Shown in pieces: positions 39,701 to 52,795 of a DNA stretch of 64,000 nt (position 1 is its first letter; the number at the start of each line of letters is the position of its first letter). Both the position numbers and the translations under genes were made by a program. The notes under the pieces are model-generated. The model was given only the letters and a program-made list of their open reading frames with translations, was not told where the DNA came from and did no database searches. The DNA comes from Motacilla alba alba (Eukaryota; Chordata; Aves; Passeriformes; Motacillidae): contig NC_052016.1 of NCBI RefSeq assembly GCF_015832195.1, positions 27,239,129-27,303,128 of the forward strand. The letters are read 5' to 3'.

Positions 39701-41279
39701 GGACTCAGTCAAGCACAGAGCAGAGTCTTCATCTCTTCTCCTACCTATGTTTGCAAAGATCTTTTCACTGTACTTCATCACAAAATTTTTGGAAGCACTT
39801 TTTTCCTGCTCAGGTTAAAAAAAAAGGTTTTAGTAGAATATCTGGTGGATTCATCTAAATCCTTGACTATATATTCCTAAAAAAGCCAGCTATTTCACCT
39901 AAGTCAAAGATTACATAATGCCTCAGTCCAATCACAGTCCTTGTCTATCTAGGTCTACTGAGGAAGCAGCAATGGAATACAGCGTTTTCAGTTAAGACCT
40001 TCCACATACTGTCCCATTCTGCCAGAGTTATTCTGTGGTACTCCTTTCAGCTGAACAGAGGGTGTGAGGTACCTTCCACATGAATTTACAGGCATAGTCA
40101 GGATGCTGTAAGTGTTTCTGACATGGTGTATATGCATTTCCTTTTTTCTTTCTTTTTTTTTCCCAGGGATAGCTGGAGACATTGTTGTCATTCATGGCAT
40201 CTAGCAGCTTCCAATCTGACATAAAATCATTCTTTGCCAATATGAAATATCTGCTGGTCATGATGCATGCTGTTTCTTATCTCTGAAGATGTGAACATGT
40301 GTTTCAGATATACACAGCCATATCCTGCTATCTCTTAAGGGTAAGTTTCTGAAAAGTGCAACAGATAACAGGTCAATGGAGAGCAAAATTGTTTTTTTCT
40401 CATAAGAATAAAACTGTTGTAGTAAAGAGAAGATGCATTCAGGTACTTAATACACACAGATATGAACAGTACATTGCATTATGAAATCTTTCCCACTCAT
40501 GTGCCATTAACATTAACCAGAAACATAAGATATTAAAGGCTTATTTGCAAAAGGAAGATGTTGCTGCAAACCACACACTAGACACCTACACAGTTCTAGA
40601 AGCATCAGTGTGATAAACAAACAACATTGAAACAGGAAAAAATATTGTACTGTATCCAGGAGTATATGTTTTTTCAGGATGTTATTCATGTAAATATTTT
40701 ATAAAAACAAGAAATACTTATATCAAAATATATGGAAAAAAACCAGAAATGCACCGTTTACAGTAAAATGTCATCCACGTGTTAAGGTGGTTCTGGGATG
40801 CCTGCTGTTGCTTATCAGACTTGCTTCAATATGACTAGGCAACTCAGGGAAGTTTTTTACATAAGGGTGGTAGAAAGATGCAAGATGGAAAATCAGGGTG
40901 ATAATGATGGCTAGAAAGGCAGAGGATGAAGCAGTTGACAATGGAAAACCAAGACAGTAGGCAGACCAGTACAGACAGCAAATCCTTACTCTGTGTGCAT
41001 ATATTTAATGTCCATGTGTGCATGTATACATCTACAGGTGAAAGGAATAATCTCAGATTTAAGGCATCATTAGCCTTAATGCTAAACGATTGTGAGCCAT
41101 TCAGGAGCAGGAGGTGGAGCTTCCTTGTTCCAGAGTGACTCATTATAAGAGGCCTCTGGGCAGTGCAGTGACCTGGAGAGGGCAAACAGGGTCACAGTGT
41201 TTTGTGCAGGTAGGGCAAGCAGGCAGGGTTGAAGGTTCTTGCTAGTTAGGTGAGGTGTTTCTATTCATTACTTGATTTT
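36707..41279. other. Noncoding stretch between the ERVL LTR and the CR1 LINE
   Basis: No supported gene. Only short frames (up to about 113 codons near 40844-41185, minus) and homopolymer runs are present. The last few hundred bases before about 41280 become less AT-rich and may already belong to the 5' part of the CR1 element, whose start I cannot fix. Confidence 0.45.
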
Positions 41280-41936
41280 CAGCTTTCTCCTAGTAATGGT
41301 TTTAACCCGGTTGAAATCTGTGGTTGGCACAAGTGTATGTGACCAAGTGGTACCCTCCAAAAATGATGTGTCTGTACAGACCTATTCCTGAGTGGAGTGT
41401 TTGAGCTTATCCATGGTTTGTGTGGAGTGTGGAGGAGACTGCCTACGGTGTGAACAATTTCCTTTTGCTGGTGGCTGAGCTTAGGGAGTATCAGGGATAA
41501 TGAAAGGGAAATAGACTGGTGGAGTTCAGCCCTTACATCTTTAATGGAGGCCACCAGGAGCCAGAGGACTCGTACGCCTCTCACTCTCAGGCAATAGAGG
41601 GGCACCTAGTAGATGAAGGGGAGTCGAAATGCATCCCTGCTCGGGGAGCTAACAACAAAAATGCCTCCTGCCCCCCATCCTCTAGCCAAGTGCCACTTCA
41701 GAATAGATATGGGGCCCTGGATCTAGAGAGACAGCCAGATGATTTACAGCACCTGCTTCCCTGGAATCAGACGGGATACATCTCTCTGTTAAGGGCAGGA
41801 GGTTTTTAGCTCTTGAACTGGCAGACCTTGTTGAGAGGGCTTTAAACTAGGTCTGAAGGGGGAAGGGGATGCATCTGGGCTGTCTGGAAGCAGACCCAAG
41901 GATGGTAAGACTGTGTTAGGTGAGAAATCAGTGGCT

Positions 41937-42805
41937 CAGCAGAAGTGCATGTACACCAATGCACGCAGCATGGGTAACAAACAGGAAGAGCTGGAGGCCA
42001 TAGTGCAGCAGCAGAGCTGTGATGTAGTTGCCATCACAGAAACGGGGTGGGACAACTCAGTGGTTGGAGCACTGCACTGGATGGCTACAAGCTCTTCAGG
42101 AGAGACAGAAAAGGCTGAAGAAGTGGAGGGGTGGCCCTCTATATTAGGGGGATTTTATATGTCATATGTATTGAAACTAATGACGATGCAGTTGAGTCCC
42201 TATGGGTAAGAATTAAGGGGAAGGTCAACAAGGCTGACATCCTACTGGGAGTCTGCTATTGTCCACCTAACCAGGATGAAGAGGTGGACAACTTATTCTA
42301 TAAGCAACTGAACAAGGTTTCAGGATCATCAGCCCTTGTTCTTATAGGCGCCCTTGTTCTTATAGGCGACTTCAACCTACCAGACATCTGCTGAGAACTT
42401 AATACAGCAGAAAAACAGCAGTCTAGAAAGTTTTTAGAGTGTGTGGAGGATAACTTTTTGTCACAACTGGTGGGCAAGGCTACCAGGGGAGGGACTATGT
42501 TGGGCCTGTTGCTCACAAATAGAGATGGACTGGCGGGTGATGTGGAGGTTGGAGGCCGCTTAGGGCGCAGTGATCATGAAATTATAGAATTCTCGATAAT
42601 TGGTGAAATAAGGAGGAATATCAATAAGATCTCTATGTTGGACTTCCGGAGGGCAGACTTTGGCCTATTTATAAGACTTATTCAGAGAGTCCCCTGGGAA
42701 GTAGTCCTTGAAAACAAAGGAGTCCAGGAGAGATGGGTGTGCTTCAAAGCAGAGATCTTGGGGGCACAAGAACAGACTGTCCCTGTGTGCCGAAAGATGA
42801 GTTGA
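41937..42805 (+). pseudogene. CR1 endonuclease-domain remnant
   Basis: The frame at about 41946-42060 reads YTNARSMGNKQEELEAIV and, a little further on, VVAITETGWD, matching the N-terminal APE-type endonuclease of CR1, including the Asn and Glu positions expected in metal binding. The frame then shifts. In the next frame, at 42131-42394, LLGVCYCPPNQDEEVDNL and LIGDFNLPDIC are visible (the GDFN motif is typical), up to a TGA at 42392-42394. The same frame reopens and continues to 42805 with SDHEIIEF, the usual endonuclease SDH motif. An exact 18-bp tandem duplication (42333-42350, 42351-42368) adds six residues just before GDFN. The domain cannot be made as one protein. Confidence 0.88.
42333..42368 (+). 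repeat. 18-bp exact tandem duplication inside the CR1 endonuclease
   Basis: CCCTTGTTCTTATAGGCG is present twice in direct succession. The length is a multiple of three, so the frame is kept and the sequence ALVLIG is doubled. The perfect identity of the copies suggests it arose after or late in the life of this insertion. Confidence 0.9.
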
Positions 42806-43079
42806 TGAGGCAAATGTCCAGTCTGGATGAGCAATGAGATTTTGAAGGAACTTAGAAATAAAAAAAGAATGTGTCATCTTTTTAAGACACATTTTTAAGG
42901 AGGGACTAATTTCTCAGGAAGTATTTAAGGGAGCTGCTAGGACATGTAGAAAAAAAAATTAGGGAGGCCAAAGCTCAATTTGAACTTAACCTGGCAACTT
43001 CTGTTAAAAGTAATAAAAAAAAGTTTTTTACAAATGTATTAATGGTAAAAGGAAAGGTATAACTGACCTATGTTCCTTA

Positions 43080-44741
43080 TTGGATGAGGCAGGCAACCTA
43101 GTAACTAAAGATAAGGAAAAAGCAGAAATGCTTAATGCCTTCTTCGCCTCAGTCTTTACTGGTAAGACAGCTTGTCCTCAAGACAACTGTCCTCAGGGGT
43201 TGGTAGGCGGTGCCAGGGAGCAGAATAGTCCTCTTGTTATCCAAGAAGAGGCAGTCAGAGAACTGCTGGGACACTTGGATATTTATAAATCAATGGGACC
43301 AGATGGGATCCACCCTAGGGTGATGAGGGAGCTGGCAGATGAGCTCGCAAAGCCACTCCCCATCATTTATCAAGAGTCATGGCTCACTGGTGAGGTTCCA
43401 GACAACTGGAAACTGGCCAATGTGACACCCGTTTACAAAAAAGGTAGGGAGGAGGATCCTGGTAATTACAGGCCAGTTAGCCTGACCTCAGTACCAGGAA
43501 AGATAATGGAACAGTTCATACTGAGCGCTATCATACAGCACTTACAGGATGGCCAGGGTATCAGACCCAGTCAGCATGGGTTTATGAAGGGTAGGTCATA
43601 TCTGACCAACCTGATCTCCTTCTATGACCAGGTGACCCTCCTGGTGGATGCAGGAAAGGCTGTGGATGTTGTCTGTTTTGACTTCAGCAAGGCCTTTGAT
43701 ACTGTCTCCCACAGAATACTCCTGGAAAAGCTGGCAGCCCATGGCTTGGACAGGAGTACTCTTCACTGGGTTAAGAACTGGCTGGATGGCCGGGCACAGA
43801 GAGTGGTGGTGAATGGTGCTGCATCCAGCTGTTGGCCAGTCACCAGTGGTGTCCCTCGGGGGTCTGTACTGGGACCAGTTCTGTTTAATATTTTTATAGA
43901 CGACATGGATGAGGGCATCGAGTCCTTTATTAGTAAATTTGCAGATGACACTAAGCTGGGAGCATGTGTTGATCTATTGGAAGGAAGGAGGGCTCTGCAG
44001 AGAGACTTAGATCAGTTGGATGGATGGGCAGAGTCCAACAGCATGAAGTTCAATAAGTCTAAGTGCCGAGTTCTACATTTTGGCCACAAAAATCCCCTAC
44101 AACGTTACAAACTGGGGACAGTGTGGCTGGACAGCGTTCAGGTGGGAAGGGACCTGGGGGTGCTGGTTGACAGCTGATTGAATATGAGCCAGCAATGTGC
44201 CTTGGGGGCCAAGAAGACCAATGGCATCCTGGCCTGTATTAGGAATTGTGTGACCAGCAGGAGCTGGGAGGTCATTCTTCCCCTGTACTCAGTGCTGGTG
44301 AGACTGCATCTTGAGTACTGTGTCCAGTTCTGGGCCCCTCAGTTTAGGAAGGATGTTGAGATGCTTGAGCATGTCCAGAGGAGGGCAACAAGACTGCTGA
44401 GGGGCTTGGAACACAAGCCCTATGAGGAACATTTGAAGGAGCTGGGGTTATTTAGTCTGGAGAAGAGGCGGCTTAGAGGTGACCTTATTGCTAGCTACAG
44501 CTTCCTAAAGGGAGGTTGTAGACCGGTGGGGGTTGATCTCTTCCACCGGGCAGCAACTGACAGAACACGAGGACACAGTCTCAAGCTACGTCAGGGAAGG
44601 TACAGATTGGATATTAGGAAAAAAATTTTCACCAAAAGAATAATAAAATACTGGACTTGTCTTCCCAGAGAGGTGGTAGAATCACCATCTCTGGATGTGT
44701 TTAAAAAAAGACTGGACATGGCACTTGGTGCTATAGCCTAG
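43080..44741 (+). pseudogene. CR1 reverse transcriptase remnant with one internal stop
   Basis: A single frame covers the reverse transcriptase and C-terminal part. Recognisable blocks are [89 protein letters not shown] and the catalytic FADD at 43938-43949. After GVLVDS a TGA at 44175-44177 stops the frame, and the same frame continues as [13 protein letters not shown] to a stop at 44739-44741. The family usually has an Arg codon at the stop, so CGA to TGA by CpG deamination is the likely cause (inference). The join to the endonuclease part is also out of frame between about 42.8 and 43.08 kb. No activity is expected. Confidence 0.93.
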
Positions 44742-44815
44742 TTGAGGTATTAGGGCATAGGTTGGACTTGATGATCATAGAGGTCTCTTCCAACCTTACT
44801 ATTCTGTGATTCTGT

Positions 44816-46339
44816 AAAATATATGTTCTTTACTATATTTATGTGGATAGATATAGATAAGGATATTCACATTTATAAGCCTTCTATGAGCCTTCTAAGA
44901 TATAATTGTTTCTACCCTGGAACGCTTAAATGAATGGCAATTGCACTTCAGTAATGTATTCTACCAGAGAAATTAAAACTGAACTTGTCCATCAGGGAAA
45001 AAAAGCAGGTGCGACATTATTTACATCATGCCTCAAGGGGAAATCATCTAAATGATTTCTAAAAGTCAGAAATTTTCTTAATGATTTACTCACTATTGGT
45101 ATCTATTTGAGTTAAAATCTGTTTTCTTGTTGGTAATCTAAAATTTTATTCTACCTTCTTTGGAATACCGATACAGTAACAAAGGCTTTGGAATAACAGA
45201 ATGTGCAATAATTGAACTTTGAGATTATAAGTGTTATTTGGAAGTCTTGAAAAAATTGTTAACTTCTCTCAATTAGAATAAAACATAGTAATGTCTTCTT
45301 CCAGAGATTTCAGCTACAGATGCAGAAGTGATAGAGAGGTATCATCATTTCTGCCCTAAAACGTTTTTGCTGTCCTCCCTTAAAAGTGTAGGTTGATTTA
45401 AAGTTCTTTTCCCTCACAAAATCTTTATGGTAGCTAGCTAGCATAGATTTCAGATTTTATCTTGCCATATGTTTCAAGTTGTGTGCTTCAGTCTGCATCT
45501 GCTGAGTATCTGCTACGATAGGGCTACAACATCAACTCAAAACAATTGGGACTACAGTCTTTATAATAATTACTCTCTGCAGCTGTTGAAATCAGAATCT
45601 CTAAAAAAAGGAATTAAAAAACTGTAGCTTCTCTCCCTCTCTCTTTCTTTATTTTCATCTAAGGCAAAAACAAGCACATCTTGATGAGTCTTTCTGAATT
45701 AAAAAATAGAAGCAGATTTTTTTCAAGATATAATATAAAGACACGCTGCTTTAGAGTATGGAATAAAGTTACATCTGTCTTTAACTATGATAGGTGATTT
45801 AGAGAAAAGCTCATGAGGAAAAAAGTTGTACTACAATACATCTTAGGCATTAGAATTCTCATTTGAAAATGACATTGACTAAGTTCTGCTTTTCAAATAA
45901 AATTTGCTGGTTGTCATAAATAAAGAATTTATTAACAGCCAAAACCCTAGCCATCCTAAGTTTGCTTTTCTTATGGTTTGTGAAGTCATTGTCAACCTCT
46001 TTATCTCAACAGCTAGACAGCAAAAACAAAATCAACCCGTCTTTCCAGTAAATATATTCAAGAATCTGCATGACGTTAGATGTGGCATCACTACAACAAT
46101 TCAGAAGCTATATAGAAACGTATTTACAGTATCAAGGAAGAATTTGGTCCTATAGTTAAGGTAGAACTGCTTGATTAGACTAATTCATTCACAATCTGAG
46201 TGCAGTAGCCGTTTTTATCTGTTCCAGTATTGGTATTTAAAAACTTCGGAAATTAAAATAGCATGCTCATAGGATTATAACAAGGTTCAGTTGTAAGTGG
46301 CCTCAGGAAGTCAAACAAAGGATCTATGTTGAAAGCAGA
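44816..46339. other. Noncoding AT-rich stretch
   Basis: About 1.5 kb downstream of the CR1 end. No gene or repeat is recognised, and the longest frame (83 codons, 45904-46155) has no support. Confidence 0.5.
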
Positions 46340-46635
46340 CCATATTTCTCACAACTTCGTCCAGCCAGGTCTTGAAATCCTTCAAAGACAGAGACAGAAC
46401 TTTCTTGTTTAGCAACCTGTTCCACTGCCTTGCTGTCCTCTTGGAGAAAAAGTTTTTCTTGTATCCAGTTTGAGCCTCTCTTGTTTAGACTTCTGTCCAA
46501 TACCTCTTGCCCTCCCTCAGTGCTCCACCACTAGGAACCTGGCTCCAACATCTTGATCACCTCCTTGCTTCTCCATATAAAGCTGCTATTATGTTCTCCC
46601 AGATGCTCACTTCTCCAGACGGAACAAGTCCTCCA
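46340..46635 (-). mobile_element. CR1 LINE fragment, reverse orientation
   Basis: Reverse-strand CR1 3'-region text is visible: CCAGCCAGGTCTTGAAATCC, CAACCTGTTCCACTGCCTTG, GAGAAAAAGTTTTTCTTGTA, CACCACTAGGAACCTGGCTC and CACTTCTCCAGACGGAACAA. It belongs to a different, older-looking CR1 subfamily than the copy at 41.3-44.8 kb. It is only about 300 bp long and both ends are diffuse. Confidence 0.75.
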
Positions 46636-49600
46636 GTAATAATGTAAAAGCAAAAAGGTTTTATATATGTATGAAAATAGCAGCAGCGAGTGCATGTAGT
46701 GTTATTACTGCTGCTAAAACACAACCAAAATTTGGCATACTGTTCCTTTGTTAAATAGGAAAAATAATGCTTCTGCCCCAAATGATTGAAAGTGCAGTTT
46801 ATCAAAGGTATTTAAGGACGCTTATTGCTATTAGATTTGGAAGAAGCCAAATATCTAGATAGCTTCAGATATTCAGCAGTAACACTGTAAAAAAAACAAA
46901 ACACTTCATGGTCATCACAACTGAGCTCTTAAAGGTTCAGCAAACACAGGAACTTACTGCAAGCATTTGAACAGCCACATCTGGAATACTTTCAAACCCA
47001 CAATGAGCATATGCATAAAGATTTTCAGATTATTAGCTAAAGAAAGATAGTGCAAGAAGAAAAAAGCAGGAAGGCAATAAATGCAGGGACAAAGGGTGCA
47101 TATGTGATGCTCGGGAGTACGTTTTTATAATAAATTCAGCTATTTTCTTTTTTAATGTGTTAAGAAATTGCCAAACAAAGCTCATGACTGTGGCGGTGAG
47201 AAACTTCATTTCAAAATTTCAACTAAATCAAGGAGCAATGTCAGCACTTCTGTGGCTATACTGTGCTAAAAAAAATACACAAGGCAAATTGCTCTAGAGA
47301 AGTCTTCATCCATCCATGAGAACTGAGTCTCAGTTCTTCTGTTTGTCTGGTGTTCAGGAGTTGAATTCTGTCCTTTCGGCAATGCATTAGCAGTGGGTCT
47401 AAGGTTCTCTTTTCAATGAGTTCCTCGATACGGAAATCCACCCCTTTCCTTTGTGCGTCACAAGGTTCAACTTATTACAAGTTACTATAGCAGCATTGGA
47501 AATCTTCTTCAAATAAAAAAATAAGCTTATTTTATATTATTTTTTTGATCTACCCAATGATTTCCTCTCATTTTAGAATGATGCTGCTTTTGGTGAGGAT
47601 TTATTCCATTCTTAGATATGTGTCAGAAGAATCTAGAATGTCCGGAAATGTCTCTTCCTGTTACTTTTGTGCTATAAATTTAAAATTAATAACTAGGAAA
47701 TAACTACAAATTATCTCCAGGTAATAAAATGTTATATCCTCTTTTAATGAACATTAATGACAATTTTAAAAATGGTGAGGTTCAATCTGCCTAGGCAGAC
47801 TCTAACATAACAATTCTGTTACCTAATTATATCATGATTACCTACAAATTCAGCCACCCTACACATCTATATGTGGTTGAAGTTACTAATTTTCTGCAGA
47901 ACTTGCACCATGCATTACATGGCCAGGAGTAGAGAAGCTAATTTGAAAATACTGAAAAAAAGAAGATGCACAGGAAACAATTTCCATAAATTATTAACCT
48001 ACTACTTGTTTACAATTTTGGGGAATGAAAGACATGGTGAAGAGAAGCAGATGTGCTGCTACTATCAGGGCTAAAAGGTAGACCATTAAACAATGTATTC
48101 TAATAATGAAGTTCACCTGAACTGAGTTTAAAAGAAGTTACAGGCATTTTCTATCTCCTCTTTTAGGAAGTGCTGTACGATTTTCTCTCTCTCTAAATAC
48201 ATACATCTGTATCAGTGTGAAAAAATGAACCAGGATGTAACAAGCAAAGTATATTTATCAAACTAGTGGTTATTCTTCTTAGCCAACTTCAGAAAAACAC
48301 TTGAAGTTCACTAGGTCAAACCTGTGCACTAAATCCAAGGAGCACCAGCTATGAAAAATGTATACAAATACTTGCAAGATTAGAAGAAATTGATTGTACT
48401 ATGCTGGTAGTCTTTCCAGGGATCATTGTTGCTTTTTCTAGTCTTCCAAATCTTCCACAGAAGCCCATGGTTAAGGCACAGAAGTTGTGCAAGAGAGCTG
48501 CTGCAGTTTTCCTGTTTTAATGAGTAGGTCTCCAATTCTTAAAGTAAGATAACAATCAAGTATTTAAATAACTGTAAGATTCTGTATTTGTTTTCAAGGA
48601 CAGGATGAAGATGGTGATTATATGAAGCAAGTCTTCCTCTTTCAAGGTTACTCCTCCCTACTCTGCCTGTCTATGTTTTCTCTCTAACTGAATGTAGGCT
48701 GGAAGCACATGGAGAATCATAAATTATGGATAACAACTTTAATTCATAGTGCTCATAACTGAGAACCCTCAGTAAGCTGCACTTACTCTCCTATGCACTA
48801 GCAAACAAGCAATAAATCTTCTGAATGTTGTTACTAATATGCCTCTCTTTTCCATGCAATGTCTCAAAAAAATAGTTGCCTTATTCACTCCCACAGTATT
48901 GTGGAACAGTTTGATAACCATGGATTTAGCATTAGTGGAGAGTTCAAACACTGTTTCAACCTCAATGAAAATAGGAGGTTTTAGTTGGTTACTAGGGCAC
49001 AGACTCATCTAAATCCTTTGCTTTGTTTACGCTCAGCCTATTTTTTTTCCAAATAGAAAGTAATAGAATAAGAAAACTGGAAGGAAAATGAAACTAAAAA
49101 TATTAGCAAAATGAGTACTGGATCAAATTCTTAGCATCTTAATTAAGTCATAATCTTGTTTAACAGGAAATTTACTTGGTTAAAACCCAAGAAAATACGG
49201 TCATTATCTGGGGAGTAAGGGCGGCATGCTGAGCAACCTGCATAACAAAAGAATTCCAATGAAAGTTGCTTGTGACCTGCCCACAGCACTGCCTAAAGGA
49301 CGTCTCTCGAAAGGAAGTGAATTGAGCTGCTAGACACTTGAGCTGCTAGAAACAGCATCTTGCCACCAAGAGGAACATGGCTGAAGGAAAACAATTCAAG
49401 TATGTTGTGTGTGTCTGCAACAGCAATGGCTGGTACTAGCTGGAATACTGAGAGAAGCATAACAGGAACTCAGAGCAGCCTAAATCACCCATATTTACAG
49501 GGTTTCATGAAGAATGTTTGCAGCCTGTGGTAGCTGCATCTAGGCTAAAAGGCAATGAAGATATGCTACGCATTGCTCAAAAAATCTATTGCTCTGAATC

Positions 49601-52086
49601 AGCCATGACTGTTTTTTCACTTTGAAGACAAACAGGATGGACTTAAGTAAGTGCATAAACAATTTTTCAGATCAGCAGTAATTAATGCAAAAATACTGGT
49701 TTCTCTTGACAATACAGGAAAGTTTTAATATAAATAAATGACAAATAAAAATCTCAATTTCATACTGATTTATAAAGTATAAACTCCACAATAGCCTGTT
49801 TATTAAGATCAGCTTGCATATGTTGCACAAGAGTGTTAAGACCCCTCAAACACGACATTGGAGTAAATTTGAATAACAAAAATAAATTAGCTCTGGATAG
49901 AAATTATGCAAAGATTATCTCAGTAAGCAAAGTATTATGCTTAACTTTTTTTTTTCCTCAAACCTACTATACTAAAAGAAAATAATTGTAAATTTAGGAA
50001 TAAAAAGGACCAAAAACAAGAATGTGAGTTAGCAGGCATACAATATGTGTCTGCAACTCTTTCTCACTACTCTTCAGCCTCCAACCAGCTGCAACTGAAT
50101 AATTTTCCCAACTTGTTAAAGAGTGGATTAGTTCTGAAGCTAATGTACTGTTGTTCAGAAGGCAAAGATATTTCCAAACTTATTTCCAATCTACTAATTC
50201 CCTTATATACATATACATACAATCATGTGTAGCCACTGCTGCTGTGTTCCATGTGTTCAAACAGTAGGAATCATCAGTAACAGCAGCTGCTCTGCATGGG
50301 GAACATCCTTCTGAAAAATCAAGACCCAATTCCTACAGCCATGAACAGCCTCAACACTCTGAACCACATTGAGTCACATAATTCCATCCATCTTTTCCCA
50401 TGAATGTTCCATAGTAATGATGGTATGGCCCATCTTCTGATCAGAATTTAGGGCCTCATGATGAAAAGTTCATAAAAACAAGTCATTATAATGCCTAGTA
50501 CATTAACTATGGTAGTCACCCGAGTACATGTACAAGAAAAGTACCTCTGCCCATATGGTCTCCACATAGCTTTGTCTAGCTTCAGTTTATTTACAGTTAA
50601 ATAACACATCCTATGGATTGCATATGTAAGATCCCAAGGATGTTTTCATTAAAAATATATATAAAAATAGTAATAATAAAAATAATAGACCTAATAGTAA
50701 TTTCTTTCATTGCATATGGATGCAAATCATACTTAACCAACATTATCTAAAATTTCATGTTTCAGCAGGACTTAGCTTCAGTAATGTCTTTGAACAAATA
50801 CCTTGAGAGGGCAATCTGCTGTCACAGGAGGATAATGCACCCATTGCAAAGCCCCTGTGCCAATATACTAGCTCTCCTTCTGTCATCTCTGGCTCAGCCT
50901 TCCCCTGCTCTTCATTCTGGTCCTTGTGGTTGTCAGCTATTGAAATAACAAAGACCACAGTGTATGACTTGAATGCAAAGGAGATAAATCAACATGCTGC
51001 CTGCCTCCTAATAATACCATTTTCCAGATTATCCATGGCTTACGCAAAGGCTTGACATATATTTTGGGAAGGACATGAGGGATTCAATACCAAGAGGCAT
51101 TGGATTAAAAAAATTCTCAAATTCAGACCTCTTAACGTTTCTCAAAGAAGTGAAGTGGCCCACTTGAAGAGTTTTTCTCAAGGATAGCTTATTCTCAAGC
51201 AACATTCAGAGGAAAAACAAGATGTTATAGATTACAGTGCATTACTAGCATTCATGGGATTTGTAGCTGTTTCTGAGTCTTTTACAGACTACTTGTTGAT
51301 TCAGGAATTCAATCCCCTTCATCCCCTGCCTCAGTTTCCCAATCAAACTCAATATAAATAATGATACTGACATTCTTTCTTAAAGCGCTGTTGGAACTGT
51401 GCATGATGAGCACTTCACAGAAGCTGCCTCTAAGTACTATTATTCTCTTTTTTTTTTTTTTTTTTAAATTTAAGAGCCACTTAGCTATAAGTGAGATAGA
51501 TGCCATCTCTAAGAACCTCTTAAGACCTCAGAATTTGGTTCATACAATATAAGAATTACTGTGAATGGCTGTCCCATCCTCCATGTCATTAAGTAGCATT
51601 TGACAATGCAACATTAATTTAGTAGGAGCTCAATTATAGGCTCAAATCCTCCTGGTTGCCTTTAAGAGTGTTCTGCTTTTCAAGGGGTTCATCTCTCTCA
51701 AAAGAGATATGATTTGCAAAAAAAAGCTCACAATGCATGCAAAATTAGTTGCAGTAGTTCAAAAGAAAGTGGAAACCTGTCTGCCTAACAGCAGCGTTCA
51801 CTTCAATAATCTTCATTTATGCCTCTCTAAAACCTCACCTCCATTCTCAGAAAACTGAAATTTCATACACTGCTGTGCTGTTTCATTGAAGCAAATTTTA
51901 ATTTCCTTCCCCATCTCTCCCACAAAAGGACTTACAAAATGTCTACACTCTCTTCCCATTTCCAACTTCTCTTTCTTTTGTTTTGACCTTTTACCTATGT
52001 GAGAAAGCAACAAGGCTGAAAGATTTATACTTAAAGAATGGGCAAGTGAATGTGAGCAAGGTGCAGAGAACTGAGATTAATGCATA
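46636..52086. other. Noncoding AT-rich stretch, no gene recognised
   Basis: About 5.4 kb without a supported gene. It includes an 18-base T run at 51448-51465. That run could be mistaken for the tail of a minus-strand retrocopy, but no polyadenylation signal or gene-like sequence lies beside it. Confidence 0.5.
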
Positions 52087-52167
52087 TTTTCTTTCTTTTT
52101 TTTTCTTTTTTTTTCTTTTCCTTTTTTTTTGTTTTTTTTTGTTTGTTTGTTTGTTTGTTTTTTGTTT
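52087..52167. repeat. T-rich tract with a (GTTT)n segment
   Basis: Long T runs broken by single C or G bases are followed by about five GTTT units (52141-52160). It is low-complexity sequence, and the plus-strand frame of F/L/C residues across it is an artefact. Confidence 0.95.
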
Positions 52168-52508
52168 AAATAGATTTTACAAGTGTCTTACCAAAGAAGA
52201 GCAGGGGAAAAGTTTAGTTTGAGGATCAAATGGTTCTTCAGCATACATCTTACACTTAACAAACACTAACAAACATCCTTATACAGATGCATCTTCTTAT
52301 CTTGAACTACATATTGAATATAAAATTTTGTTGGTGAACAAGTGGCATGACCACTATTTTGTGTATGTCATTATCTATTAATAGAGTGATACAAAGCCTC
52401 TACACTTGTCGTGATTGTGTAACATCTCTAGCATAGAGTGAATTTTTTAAAGTACAAAACAGAAGATAAATTCAAGCAATGGGTCAGAAACAATTCCAGA
52501 ACAAGACC

Positions 52509-52795
52509 TGTTGTAGGTTAACCCTGAAAGGCAACTCAGTGCCTCCCAGCCACTTGCTCACTCCCACAATGGGGTGGGTGAGAGAATCAGAGGGGTAAGA
52601 GTGAAAAAACTTTTGGGGTGAGATAAAGACAGTTTAACAGGGAAAGTAAAACCCATGCATGTAAGCAAACAAAACAAGGAATTAATTCACTACATCAGGT
52701 GGAAATGGGATCAGTCATCCCCAGGAAATCAGGGACCCATCATTTGAAATGGTGATTTAGGAATACAAACACTATCATTCCAAACATGGAATGAA
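52509..52795 (-). mobile_element. Truncated ERVL-like LTR, same family as the 5919-6465 copy
   Basis: Read on the minus strand the segment gives the end of the common avian LTR: TGTTAAACTGTCTTTATCTC, TTTTTTCACTCTTACC, GGGAGTGAGCAAGTGGCTGG, then GTTAACCTACAACA at the terminus (52509). The part nearer 52700-52795 (GGAAATGGGATCAGTCATCC, CCAGGAAATCAGGG, CATTCCAAACATGG on plus) follows the same order as in family members, then similarity stops. The 5' half, including the promoter, is missing, and no target duplication can be seen. Confidence 0.75.

Larger units (their letters stand above)
41280..44815 (+). mobile_element. CR1 non-LTR retrotransposon (LINE), long but inactive
   Basis: The element ends with the CR1 signature: TTGGACTTGATGATCATAG, AGGTCTCTTCCAACC, then an ATTCTGTG-type octamer repeat (44801-44815) and no poly(A) tail. 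Upstream are remnants of the two usual functions of its second reading frame, an AP-type endonuclease (about 41.9-42.4 kb) and a reverse transcriptase (43.08-44.74 kb). At about 41480-41600 a frame reading NEREIDWW resembles the end of the CR1 first-frame protein. Several stops and frame changes disrupt it. No target-site duplication was found, which is normal for CR1. The 5' boundary is uncertain by several hundred bases because most copies are 5'-truncated. Confidence 0.92.

Noticed and set aside
51448..51465. T18 run as a possible tail of a minus-strand processed pseudogene
   Set aside because: No polyadenylation signal or gene-like body lies beside it, and no target duplication was found.
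52027..52222. Plus-strand frame rich in F, L and C that looks like a membrane segment
   Set aside because: It translates the T-rich and GTTT low-complexity tract.
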